Notes: generated by a model not told the origin, from the letters alone. Shown: positions 1 through 7,047, numbered from the stretch's first letter. The stretch: DNA of 7,498 nucleotides from an uncultured Mycoplasmatota bacterium (GCA_900545005.1 UQXO01000022.1:1-7498); one strand, 5' to 3'. Numbers and translations: made by a program.

Positions 1-77
1 GGCTATAAGTGTCGCGTATTATAGCTAGAAATGGGTTATATTAATATGAAGAAATTTAATAAAGATAAGTATTTAAA
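1..77. repeat. Left copy of a 77-bp identical terminal direct repeat
   Basis: The first 77 bases match positions 7422-7498 without a mismatch, and both copies run exactly to the window edge. This is the overlap expected when a contig assembled with k = 77 closes on itself, which would give a 7421-bp circle. The repeat covers the -10 region and the 5' end of the surface-protein gene. The alternative is a chromosomal repeat, for instance a second paralogue with the same promoter and membrane anchor, that folded the assembly graph into a loop. Confidence 0.95.
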
Positions 78-1473
78 AGTATTAAGATTTAAGAAGTATA
101 AGAGATACTTATATATAGGAATACCTTGTATATTAGTATTATTAATGGGAATATATTTTGCTTATTCGAAGTTTAGTATCTTTAAAGAGAAAGAAGTAGT
201 AAGAACAACGGTGGGAGATTTTATCTCTGGTGATGCAGTTATTGGAGCTTATATAGATGGAGAATACTCTAAGAGTATACCTGGTAAGAATGATGGTTAT
301 ATAGTAGATAAGATAGTCTGTGATAATGATGCTTCTGCTAGTTGGGATAATGATTCTTGGGGAATAGTATTAACTAATCTAACTAAGAGAACTAAATGTA
401 ATGTGCATTTTGAAACTAAAAAGCCTTCTTTAAATGAGACAGTAAATATGGCGATGAGTAATAATCCCAGTATGTTTGCAACCGATGATCCAGGAAAAAA
501 TGTAAGGTATATAGGAGCTGATCCAAGTAATTATGTATACTTTAACTGTAGTGATTATTCTAATCCCACAGCTGATACTTGTGAGTTATGGCGTATTATT
601 GGGGTGTTTAATAATGTAACTAAGTCTGATGGTTCCAAAGAAAATTTAGTTAAGTTAATAAGAGCTGATTCTTTAGGTGGTTATTCTTGGGATTATAAAA
701 AGAACGGGGTAGGAACATCTACTAATAAGTATGGTTCGAATGACTGGACTGATTCTCAGTTAATGATGATGTTAAATCCCACTAATTATTTAAAATCAGG
801 ATATACTAATTCTAGTGATATAATCTCCTTAGGAAGTCAACAATTATATAGTAAAATGGGTTCTTATTATAATGGTACCAAAGGATGTGAACCCGCTTGG
901 GTTGCAAGTGGGGCATCATTTAGCTGTAACGAAGTAGATTTTACCTCAACCGGCTTAAAAAATGATACAACCAGAAATGCTATCGAAGAAGTCGTTTGGA
1001 ATTTAGGAGGTACAAGTTCTTATAGTTCAGCAAGTAATGGTTTAGCAAGTCATTTTTATGGTTATGAAAGAGGAACAACCGTATATACGGGAAGACCAAC
1101 AAAATGGGCCGGTAAAATTGGTTTAATGTATCCAAGTGATTACGGTTATGCTACTAGTGGCGGAACAACCAAAGATAGAGCAGCTTGTCTAGCAAAAGAA
1201 CTTTCTAATTGGGATTCATCAGATTTTAGTGATTGTAAAGGAAATGACTATTTATTAGATACAAACAATGATACAAACAATTGGCAATTGACATTGGCGC
1301 CTATTTCGGCTTATGCTTGCGCTGTGTTCACTGTGTACGGGGACGGCTATGTCCGCTACGGCGATGCTCGCGATACTAGCGCGGTTCGTCCGGTGCTTTT
1401 TCTGAAATCTAATATCCAGGTTGATAAAGGCACAGGAGCAAAAAGCGATCCGTATCATTTGAAAATTAGTTAA
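46..1473 (+). CDS. Membrane-anchored surface protein with DGR-like variable C-terminal domain
   Basis: This 475-residue protein has a basic N-terminus, one hydrophobic membrane segment at about residues 21-40, and a long Asn/Ser/Gly/Tyr-rich outer part. No LPXTG motif is present, so the N-terminal segment is the likely anchor with the rest outside the cell. Residues 165-190 (FNCSDY..TCELWRIIGVF) start a domain that runs through GLMYPSDYGYATSG (359-372) to a tail reading W413, a variable stretch, then VRPVLFLKSNI (447-457). I recognise this layout from repeated surface proteins of uncultured low-GC gut bacteria; the ending resembles C-type-lectin/sulfatase-modifying-like folds used as DGR targets. 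About nine cysteines outside the membrane could form disulfides. Codons 420-445 look templated by AAY codons (see the separate entry). ATG 46 is preferred because a TTGGGT-17-TATTAT promoter would start transcription near position 29; an in-frame ATG lies at 31. Neither has a clear ribosome binding site. The ligand is unknown. Confidence 0.85.
   Translation: MKKFNKDKYLKVLRFKKYKRYLYIGIPCILVLLMGIYFAYSKFSIFKEKEVVRTTVGDFISGDAVIGAYIDGEYSKSIPGKNDGYIVDKIVCDNDASASWDNDSWGIVLTNLTKRTKCNVHFETKKPSLNETVNMAMSNNPSMFATDDPGKNVRYIGADPSNYVYFNCSDYSNPTADTCELWRIIGVFNNVTKSDGSKENLVKLIRADSLGGYSWDYKKNGVGTSTNKYGSNDWTDSQLMMMLNPTNYLKSGYTNSSDIISLGSQQLYSKMGSYYNGTKGCEPAWVASGASFSCNEVDFTSTGLKNDTTRNAIEEVVWNLGGTSSYSSASNGLASHFYGYERGTTVYTGRPTKWAGKIGLMYPSDYGYATSGGTTKDRAACLAKELSNWDSSDFSDCKGNDYLLDTNNDTNNWQLTLAPISAYACAVFTVYGDGYVRYGDARDTSAVRPVLFLKSNIQVDKGTGAKSDPYHLKIS
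1294..1416 (+). other. Candidate DGR variable region in the surface-protein gene
   Basis: This stretch is conspicuously GC-richer than everything around it. From codon 420 (ATT, 1303) to codon 445 (AGC, 1378), 22 of 26 codons end in C or T and the other four end in G; none ends in A, although A-ending codons are common elsewhere in the gene. Only 11 of 93 bases from 1303 to 1395 are A. DGRs copy a template repeat and mutate its adenines, typically at AAC/AAT codons, which leaves NNY codons in the target. The block ends in an unvaried GC-rich stretch coding AVRPV (1381-1395), where the initiation-of-homing sequence would lie. No template copy and no reverse transcriptase are in the window, so the system would act from another locus. 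A GC-richer imported segment is the main alternative. Confidence 0.55.
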
Positions 1474-1649
1474 TATTATTAGTAAAGGATTTAGTTTATG
1501 AAAGATAAGTTAAATAATAAGAATATAATAAGACCTTGTCAATACTGGTGTGTAAATTCTTATAATTTTTTTCAATTTTCAAAGATCAAACTAGTGCTTC
1601 ATAATATGTGAGTACTAGTTTTTAAAATTTCTAAATATTAATAGAGTAA
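1474..1649. other. Intergenic stretch between genes 1 and 2
   Basis: Apart from the terminator, this region holds only a 37-codon open frame (1498-1611) with an AAAGGA ribosome-binding-like sequence at 1484. That frame ends in TGA inside the terminator stem and is not supported as a gene. No second DGR template copy or RNA gene is visible here. Confidence 0.5.
1588..1625 (+). terminator. Intrinsic terminator after the surface-protein gene
   Basis: An 11-bp stem (1588-1598 with 1611-1621, one G-U pair) encloses a 12-base loop and runs into a T tract. It lies 115 bp after the stop codon and upstream of the next promoter, so it separates the two genes. Confidence 0.75.
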
Positions 1650-1678
1650 TTGACTTGCTAAAAAAAGGAAAATATAAT
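1650..1678 (+). promoter_or_regulatory. Sigma-A promoter of gene 2
   Basis: TTGACT (1650-1655) and TATAAT (1673-1678) are separated by 17 bp, close to the ideal. Transcription would begin near 1685. This decides the start of the gene: the upstream in-frame TTG at 1655 falls inside the -35 box and cannot be used. Confidence 0.85.
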
Positions 1679-1711
1679 AAAATAGTTTATGCGAAAGAGT
1701 GGGGAATGAAT

Positions 1712-2986
1712 ATGGCAACTAGAAAGAAAAGTCCTAAGAAAAATACTAAAAATAAGAGTAATAATAAAGCAAAGAAGACAACGAAAGAACTAAAGACTAG
1801 TTTAAAGAAGACTGTTGAAAAGAAGACATCACCAAAGAAAACTACGACTAAGAAGAGTAATACTCCTAAGAAAGTTAGTAATCCTAAGAAGACAACGGTT
1901 AAGGTTCCTGCAAGTTTAGAACTTCCAAAGACTAAAGAAGAAGTAAGAATAGAAGAAGAAACTAAAGAGTTAGAGCTTAAAAAAGAATTAGAAGATAAGA
2001 TAAAAACTATTGAAGAAAATGAATCAAAAAAAAGTAAATCCAGATTAAAGAAGAAGAGTAATGCTAAGAATATAGCTAGATCTAAGAGTAGTGAACTTCA
2101 TAAGAAATTAAAAAAACTTCAAAGGAAGATTAAAATCTATGGACTTAATAGTGTCTTACCGAAAAAATATCTTATCTGGGGGCTTATTGTAATTCTTCTA
2201 CTTATTACTAGTCTAGTAGTAGGATCTCATATAAGACCAGAAGATATGAGTATCAATTTAGATAAAGTATCCGAAGAAATAGATGGTTTAAAGACTTTAA
2301 GATTTGATATTAATAATACCCTAGATATTATAAATGATAGTAAGTCTTATAATCTAAATAAGGAGAATAAGGCTAATCTTCAAGAATATTATGAGTATGA
2401 TTTTGATCTATTTAACTTAAAGAGAAGTTGGTTAGATGAGTTTAGAATTTATTATAATGAGAAATCTAAACAGTTATTTATGGTCTTTAAACCTAATAGT
2501 GATAATGCTAATAATGTAACGGGGGCAATAGAGAAGTTCTTTAAGACTAAGAAAATTAATGCTACTAAGGAAGAGTATGATGGTTATATTTTCTATGTGA
2601 GTAGTAATGATGATAAAAGAGTAATCAGTAAGATTAAGCAAAGTCAAATAAAGGTTTTTGATATTTTACAAGACTTAAATAAAGATGAGATAAAAGAAGT
2701 CTATGGGATAGATAGTAGTCTTTATAAAGATTATAAAGTAAAGACAGCCTGGATTGTAAAAGCTAATGTAACCGAGTATTTGCTTTTTGAGCCGAAGAAT
2801 AATAAAAGTGCTAAAGAGATAGAAAAGTTAATGGAGGCGTATTATTCCAAAAAAGAAAGTACTTGGGAGAAAGATTCTGATAATTTAAATCTTTTACAGA
2901 ATAGATATACTGGTGAATATAATGGGTATCTGGTATATATAGTATCTAAAGACAATGATTTAGTCTTACAATTAATTAAGAAGTAG
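1712..2986 (+). CDS. Single-pass membrane protein, H1-like basic tail and DUF4358-like outer domain
   Basis: The 424-residue protein has three parts. Residues 1-145 are highly charged and dominated by Lys, Thr, Ser and Pro with repeated PKK/PKKT blocks like the tail of histone H1, with a Glu/Lys stretch (73-107) that may form a helix. Residues 153-171 are one membrane segment. Residues 175-424 lie outside if the positive-inside rule holds. The end (about 315-413, from VFDILQDL to GYLVYIVSKD) resembles DUF4358 proteins: a tyrosine/lysine-rich segment, a helix of the AKEIEKLMEAYY type, then GYLVYIVS. Residues 245-298 end with a similar GYIFYVSS motif, suggesting an internal duplication. Start ATG 1712 follows a purine-rich GAGTGGGGA with suitable spacing; ATG 1706 is too close to it. 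The gene sits between its own promoter and terminator. Function is unknown; the basic tail could contact nucleic acid or acidic lipids, which is conjecture. Confidence 0.85.
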   Translation: MATRKKSPKKNTKNKSNNKAKKTTKELKTSLKKTVEKKTSPKKTTTKKSNTPKKVSNPKKTTVKVPASLELPKTKEEVRIEEETKELELKKELEDKIKTIEENESKKSKSRLKKKSNAKNIARSKSSELHKKLKKLQRKIKIYGLNSVLPKKYLIWGLIVILLLITSLVVGSHIRPEDMSINLDKVSEEIDGLKTLRFDINNTLDIINDSKSYNLNKENKANLQEYYEYDFDLFNLKRSWLDEFRIYYNEKSKQLFMVFKPNSDNANNVTGAIEKFFKTKKINATKEEYDGYIFYVSSNDDKRVISKIKQSQIKVFDILQDLNKDEIKEVYGIDSSLYKDYKVKTAWIVKANVTEYLLFEPKNNKSAKEIEKLMEAYYSKKESTWEKDSDNLNLLQNRYTGEYNGYLVYIVSKDNDLVLQLIKK

Positions 2987-3004
2987 TAATTTAACTACTT
3001 TTTT
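2979..3004 (+). terminator. Intrinsic terminator overlapping the end of gene 2
   Basis: A 7-bp perfect stem (AAGTAGT 2981-2987 with ACTACTT 2994-3000), extendable by two weaker pairs, is followed by a T run. The stop codon TAG lies inside the left arm. Confidence 0.8.
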
Positions 3005-3026
3005 GTTTTCTTAGAGCAAAAAACAC

Positions 3027-3054
3027 TTGACAGATTATTTATTCGTGCTATACT
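3027..3054 (+). promoter_or_regulatory. Strong sigma-A promoter of gene 3
   Basis: A consensus -35 TTGACA (3027-3032), a 16-bp spacer and TATACT (3049-3054) preceded by TGC, which makes an extended -10. The leader of about 50 bases contains a small imperfect hairpin just ahead of AGGAGG (3101-3106), the best ribosome binding site in the window. Confidence 0.85.
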
Positions 3055-3110
3055 AAGTTTTCTGTGAAAAGGGGGATATTAGTCTTAAAGATTAATAATT
3101 AGGAGGATAT

Positions 3111-3818
3111 ATGAAATTAGAAGAATTGATGAATTTAACGAAGATGGTACTTACTTATTTAACTCTTGATACTAGTTGTTTAATGGATAAGGGGGTCTTT
3201 AATAGTTTAGAAGAGAATATTAGAATGCAATTGAAAAGTTTTTATTCTTATTTAGAAAGAATTAAGGAGGGAACTTTTAATATAGATTCTAAAGCTTTGG
3301 AAATAACTTATTTTATGGATATTTATAATGGGATTAAAGAGTATTTAACTAAGAGAGGGTTTATGCCTTTAGCTAATAGTGTAGAATATAAAGATTTTTT
3401 TAAGAGTGTTTTAAGTATTAAAGAAGTTATTAATCCTTTAGATAAAGAGGATTTAAAGAAGATGGATTCTTATATGGAAAAGTTACTTTATCTTTTAGTT
3501 AGAGAACATAGTGTTTTATATGAGTTTAGTTTGGATAATGATAAAGTCATTAAGACTAATTTAGTATTTAGTGATGATGAGATGATTCCAATGAATACTA
3601 ATCATATTAAGGATTATGCTAAAGATTTACCGGAGAATCTTAAGAGATATAGTAGACCTTTAAAGGTTTGTTATGAGTTAGATTTAGTGGAAAATAAGGT
3701 CTTAAGAGATGGTTTATCTAAAGATGAGGTAGTATCTAGATATATGAATGGTGGTTTTGATAGACTTTGTCCAGGGGATATTAAGGATATCAAAAGAATT
3801 AAGGGTTTAAGTAAGTAA
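3111..3818 (+). CDS. Hypothetical soluble protein, 235 residues
   Basis: I do not recognise the family. The protein has no signal peptide and no membrane segment, and looks mainly alpha-helical in its first 140 residues, with many Leu, Lys and Glu. A polar middle (about 142-170) leads to a C-terminal part with LKRYSRPLKVCYELDLVENKVLRDGLSKDEVVSRYMNGGFDRLCPGD (173-219) and a basic end. The start is firm: AGGAGG lies four bases before ATG 3111, below a consensus promoter. This strong expression signal on an unknown cytoplasmic protein is its most informative feature. No catalytic motif, helix-turn-helix or replication-initiator motif could be identified. Codon use (many AAG, AGT, TTA) matches genes 2, 4 and 6. 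Confidence 0.85.
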   Translation: MKLEELMNLTKMVLTYLTLDTSCLMDKGVFNSLEENIRMQLKSFYSYLERIKEGTFNIDSKALEITYFMDIYNGIKEYLTKRGFMPLANSVEYKDFFKSVLSIKEVINPLDKEDLKKMDSYMEKLLYLLVREHSVLYEFSLDNDKVIKTNLVFSDDEMIPMNTNHIKDYAKDLPENLKRYSRPLKVCYELDLVENKVLRDGLSKDEVVSRYMNGGFDRLCPGDIKDIKRIKGLSK

Positions 3819-3890
3819 GATAGTAATATACTTATTAGAGATAAAGAAGTATTTAATTTCTTAAGACTTATTATAAACTGTGGTTAAGTT

Positions 3891-3914
3891 AGTACCTTAG
3901 AGGTACTTTTTTTC
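3891..3914 (+). terminator. Intrinsic terminator after gene 3
   Basis: A 7-bp perfect stem (AGTACCT 3891-3897, AGGTACT 3901-3907) with a 3-base loop is followed by a run of seven Ts. It lies about 70 bp after the stop codon. Confidence 0.85.
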
Positions 3915-4072
3915 TGGTTAAATATAAGCATTTAGGAAAAATGTGATTTTAAGAGGGCAAAATATATGGAAAAATGTGATAAATAAGTTTTAATGCCTGT
4001 TTTGAAATGTTTAGTGGGATTTATTTGCTAATTAGATAAGAGAATATTATGATTTTAGCAATAGTTTTTAGA
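3915..4072. other. Intergenic stretch upstream of gene 4 with a 13-bp direct repeat
   Basis: GGAAAAATGTGAT occurs at 3935-3947 and again at 3968-3980, a 33-bp offset of about three helical turns. Both copies lie upstream of the gene 4 promoter, at a distance where a regulator could bind. Frames here are very short (6 and 12 codons) and not credible genes. Nothing else is recognised. Confidence 0.4.
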
Positions 4073-4101
4073 TTGTAAAATAGTAGTAAATCGTATATAA
4101 T
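4073..4101 (+). promoter_or_regulatory. Sigma-A promoter of gene 4
   Basis: TTGTAA (4073-4078), 17 bp, TATAAT (4096-4101). Transcription would start near 4108, just ahead of the AGAGGT ribosome binding site at 4117-4122, so the leader is short. Confidence 0.8.
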
Positions 4102-4128
4102 TAAATTAAAGTAAAAAGAGGTTAGCAT

Positions 4129-5310
4129 ATGAATAATAATTTGAATACCCAAAATAATAGTAGTAATCAAGTTAGTATGAGTCCTACTAAGGAAAATAAT
4201 AATATAGTTAATGGTACTTCTTTAGAGAATAAACAAATGATTAGTAATTCTAATACTTTAGAAGATAAGAAACCTGGGATGGATAATACTCTTAAGATTG
4301 AGGAAACTACTACGACTAAGAGTCAACATGGGACTGTGGCCGTAGCCCAGGTGACATCTAATGGAGTTAATGTTCTTACGGATAAATTACCGGATGCTAT
4401 AGATATTAGCAATAAGATGAAGAAGGTTATTGAGAAGAATGGTAAGAAAGTTAGGATAATGACTAAAAGAGAACTAATTACTAATATAATTCTTAGTGTG
4501 GTGTTTATCATTTTAATAGGAGCCGGGGGATACGGAGTATACTATTATTTCTTTTTTAATAATCCAAGGAATTTTGAAGTTAAAGATATTAAGATAGAGT
4601 ATGGAAGTGAGATTCCTAGTTCTGTATTGAACTATATAAATTTAACGGATATTAGTGAACCGGATTATACTTTAGACTTATCTAATGTTAAGAAGGATAT
4701 TGGGACTTATAATTATACTGTTAGTTATGGTAATACGGTAAAGACGGGGAAGATTACTATTGAAGATACTACGGCACCAGTTGTTACTTTTAAAGATAAA
4801 TTAGAGTTTGAAGAGGGAAGTACAATTACCAAGGAGATGTTAGTAAGTGAGTGTAGTGATATCTCGGAGTGTAGTTATGATCTTACTAGTCCTATTGACA
4901 CTAGTAAGACGGGGAAAGTAGAAGCTAGTATTACGGCTACAGATAATCTAGGGAATAAGAAAGATTATCCGGTGAATATTAATATCTATGAGAAGATTAT
5001 AAAGATAATATGTAATAAGAATAGTTTAGATATGCAGAAGAAGATTATTACGGTTAGTGAGTATGAGGCTTATTTTAAGAGTGATAAGAGTCTAAAGAAG
5101 GGAAAGTATAGAGATATAGTATATATTAAAGGAGATACTAATTATGAGACTAATAAGGATTCTTATAAGAGTAATGGTTATGTATTAGATGATAGTAAGG
5201 AGACGGCTACGAAAGAAAGTGATATTGATAATATTTCTAATTTAACTAATCAAGATGATATAAAGATGCATTTAGAAAGTAATGGTTATACTTGTAGAAT
5301 AGTAGAATAA
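4129..5310 (+). CDS. Single-pass membrane protein with tandem Ig-like domains
   Basis: The 393-residue protein begins with about 115 residues of Asn/Ser/Thr/Lys-rich, probably disordered sequence, then one membrane segment (about 117-143, flanked by KR on the inner side). Two beta-rich repeats follow outside: about 147-212, ending YNYTVSYGNTVKTGKITIED, and about 213-287, from DTTAPVVTF through DTSKTGKVEASITATDNLGNKKDYPVNI. The second has the layout of bacterial Ig-like domains of the DUF5011 sort (D..AP at the start, TDNLGN near the end). Cys242 and Cys248 could pair. The tail (288-393) starts KIICNKN and ends SNGYTCRIVE; I do not recognise it. Ribosome binding site AGAGGT sits six bases before ATG 4129. 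The topology, long inner tail plus outer domain, parallels gene 2. A role at the cell envelope is likely; the ligand or partner is unknown. Confidence 0.85.
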   Translation: MNNNLNTQNNSSNQVSMSPTKENNNIVNGTSLENKQMISNSNTLEDKKPGMDNTLKIEETTTTKSQHGTVAVAQVTSNGVNVLTDKLPDAIDISNKMKKVIEKNGKKVRIMTKRELITNIILSVVFIILIGAGGYGVYYYFFFNNPRNFEVKDIKIEYGSEIPSSVLNYINLTDISEPDYTLDLSNVKKDIGTYNYTVSYGNTVKTGKITIEDTTAPVVTFKDKLEFEEGSTITKEMLVSECSDISECSYDLTSPIDTSKTGKVEASITATDNLGNKKDYPVNINIYEKIIKIICNKNSLDMQKKIITVSEYEAYFKSDKSLKKGKYRDIVYIKGDTNYETNKDSYKSNGYVLDDSKETATKESDIDNISNLTNQDDIKMHLESNGYTCRIVE

Positions 5311-5323
5311 TATATTATTAATG

Positions 5324-5349
5324 AACCTCATCGAAATGATGAGGTTTTT
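5324..5349 (+). terminator. Intrinsic terminator after gene 4
   Basis: A perfect 9-bp stem (5324-5332 with 5338-5346), GC-richer than its surroundings, with a 5-base loop and a run of five Ts. This is the most convincing terminator in the window. Confidence 0.92.
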
Positions 5350-5518
5350 GGGAAGTTAATGGTATAAATGTTAATATTATCTTTGAAAATGGTAAATGCT
5401 AAATGAATTTTTAACTTTTTACTTTCTTGGTGATGAAAATTTAGAGATTTATTTTTATACTGATGACTTATGTAAGATATTTTTTAGAAAGAAGAATTAT
5501 AATATTTGTGGTGATATT

Positions 5519-6226
5519 ATGAAATTAAATGATTTATATGATTTATATATTGCTCATCGTGGCATACAGACTAGTAAGACTATTGAGAACACAATACCGG
5601 CATTTTCATTGGCAATTAGTAAAAAGGTACCGATTGAATTAGATATTCATATATTAAAAGATAATAATTTAGTTGTTTATCATGATGATACTTTGGATAG
5701 ATTAATAAATATTCCAAATAAAATTGAAGATTATACTTATCAAGAACTTGAAAATATAGTTTTTCCAAATACGGATATTCGTATTCCATTATTTACGGAG
5801 GTTTTAAAGCTTGTAAATGGGAAAATTCCCATTATAATTGAAGTTAAAAGAAGTACAAATAAAAAATATAGTGAATACTGTAAAGAAATAGCTTCGGTTT
5901 TAAAAGAATATCCATATGACTTCGTTATTAAATCATTTGATATTAGAATAGTAAATTGGTTTTTACACAATACTGATTATTTAACTGGTTTATTGATTGC
6001 TAAAAGAAATAAGTCTATATATGATATTTTAATGCGTAATAGATTACTTTTATCAATATTAAATCCGGATTTTTTATCTGTTGATTATCATTTGTTGGAT
6101 TTTCCATCAATTAAAAAATTTAGATTAAATAAACCAGTTTTAGTTTGGACTATTAATAATCAAAATCTTTTAGATAAAGTAAAGTCTAAAGCTGATAGTT
6201 ATCTCATTGAGAAGTTTTATTTTTAA
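5519..6226 (+). CDS. Glycerophosphodiester phosphodiesterase (GDPD family)
   Basis: The enzyme hydrolyses glycerophosphodiesters from phospholipid breakdown to glycerol 3-phosphate plus an alcohol. From ATG 5519 it is 235 residues, typical for short cytoplasmic GDPDs. The family motifs appear in order: HRG at 13-15 (catalytic His13), ENT at 23-25, ELD at 40-42 (metal ligands Glu40, Asp42), HDDTLDR at 55-61 (second catalytic His55), IEVK at 107-110 (metal ligand Glu108, Lys110), and VWTINN near the C-terminus. There is no signal peptide or membrane segment. An open frame extends back to ATG 5396, but that adds 41 residues not expected in the family and lacks a ribosome binding site, whereas GGTGAT sits just before ATG 5519. 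Lysines are mostly AAA here but AAG in genes 2-4, so this gene differs in codon use. No confident promoter was found; TGGTATAAA at 5360-5368 is a weak extended -10. Confidence 0.93.
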   Translation: MKLNDLYDLYIAHRGIQTSKTIENTIPAFSLAISKKVPIELDIHILKDNNLVVYHDDTLDRLINIPNKIEDYTYQELENIVFPNTDIRIPLFTEVLKLVNGKIPIIIEVKRSTNKKYSEYCKEIASVLKEYPYDFVIKSFDIRIVNWFLHNTDYLTGLLIAKRNKSIYDILMRNRLLLSILNPDFLSVDYHLLDFPSIKKFRLNKPVLVWTINNQNLLDKVKSKADSYLIEKFYF

Positions 6227-6240
6227 TGCTATTTGTCTAG

Positions 6241-6268
6241 AAAAAGGTCTCAATTTGAAACCTTTTTT
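6241..6268 (+). terminator. Intrinsic terminator after the GDPD gene
   Basis: AAAAAGGT (6241-6248) pairs with ACCTTTTT (6260-6267), with two further inner pairs across one mismatch. The right arm doubles as the T run. The A/T arms mean it might also work on the opposite strand. Confidence 0.75.
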
Positions 6269-6395
6269 AGTTCTTCTTATTATATCTTTCTTATAAAATC
6301 ACTATAGTAGTTGTTGTATGTGGAATAATGGCTTGAAAAGACTAGTTGTCTTCTATAGATTAATATGATAAAGTATCTTATTGATAGGTGATTAT

Positions 6396-7034
6396 ATGGA
6401 GAATTTTGATATCTTTAGAAGGATAGGAGTATATGATACTTTATTACTTAAAGAATCCAAAGAATATAATAAGTTCTTTAGAGATAATGGGATTGTATCT
6501 TTAAGAGATTTATTTCTTAAGAGTAGTAATATCTTATATACTTATGATTATTCTATTAATAGGGAGATAATAGCTTTTATTAACTTATGTAAGCTTAAGT
6601 ACTTAAATATTCCTATAGAGTTTAATATTGATATATGGGGAAGACATCATTATTCTTATTGGAATAATGATTCCAATATAAGAAGGATATCTTATCTAGG
6701 GTTTGATATTAAGAGAATTATAGAGATTGGTTTAGTAGTATTTTCTAATAGAGAGGATAATCCTTATATTAGTGTTGCGGATATTCTTATGGATTGTGAT
6801 GTTTTAAGGACTATTGGTACTTTAGATATTAGTGATGAAGTATTTAATCGGATTACTTTAGTATCCTATTACTTAAAGAATTCTTTAGATAATTTAGATA
6901 TCTTGGAGTGTAATAATATATCTTTATTAAGTGCTAAAGAAAGGTTATTACTTAAAGAAGAGGAAAGTTTAAGATTAACTAGACAAGTAATTAGATCTAG
7001 GAAAAGGGTATTATCTAAAGAAGATAATAAGTAA
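6396..7034 (+). CDS. Hypothetical soluble protein, 212 residues
   Basis: I do not recognise the family. The protein is mostly helical and Leu/Ile/Asn-rich, without a signal peptide or membrane segment. Two similar-looking halves may exist: residues 12-75 (VYDTLLLKES..FFRDNGIVSLRDLF..INREIIAFINLCKLKYL) and 96-150 (RRISYLGFDIKRIIEIGLVVF..ISVADILMD). A motif WGRHHYSYW lies at 81-89. The end (about 175-212) is charged and could form a helix or coiled coil with a basic tail. ATG 6396 is chosen because AGGTGAT (6386-6392) lies just ahead; an upstream in-frame TTG at 6381 precedes that site. Promoter assignment is uncertain: TTGTCT-17-TAAAGT (6346-6374) or TTGAAA-15-TATAGA (6333-6359). No function is proposed. 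Confidence 0.82.
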   Translation: MENFDIFRRIGVYDTLLLKESKEYNKFFRDNGIVSLRDLFLKSSNILYTYDYSINREIIAFINLCKLKYLNIPIEFNIDIWGRHHYSYWNNDSNIRRISYLGFDIKRIIEIGLVVFSNREDNPYISVADILMDCDVLRTIGTLDISDEVFNRITLVSYYLKNSLDNLDILECNNISLLSAKERLLLKEEESLRLTRQVIRSRKRVLSKEDNK

Positions 7035-7047
7035 TATATTATGAATA

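Noticed and set aside
1255..1458. Opposite-strand frame across the variable region
   Set aside because: It is a shadow produced by the GC-rich, stop-poor variable block; no ribosome binding site or protein character.
1498..1611. A 37-codon open frame with an AAAGGA ribosome-binding-like sequence
   Set aside because: It ends inside the terminator stem, uses TGA unlike all other genes here, and shows no recognisable protein character. It could be a gene remnant but that is unsupported.
1655..1711. Upstream TTG start for gene 2
   Set aside because: It overlaps the -35 box of a near-consensus promoter, so it would not be in the transcript; ATG 1712 has a suitable purine-rich site.
3966..4037. 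Leader-peptide-like mini frames of 6 and 12 codons
   Set aside because: Too short and without a codon run or attenuator structure before gene 4; the promoter of gene 4 lies downstream of both.
5396..5518. 41-residue N-terminal extension of the GDPD
   Set aside because: The family starts shortly before HRG, GGTGAT precedes ATG 5519, and the upstream ATG has no ribosome binding site.
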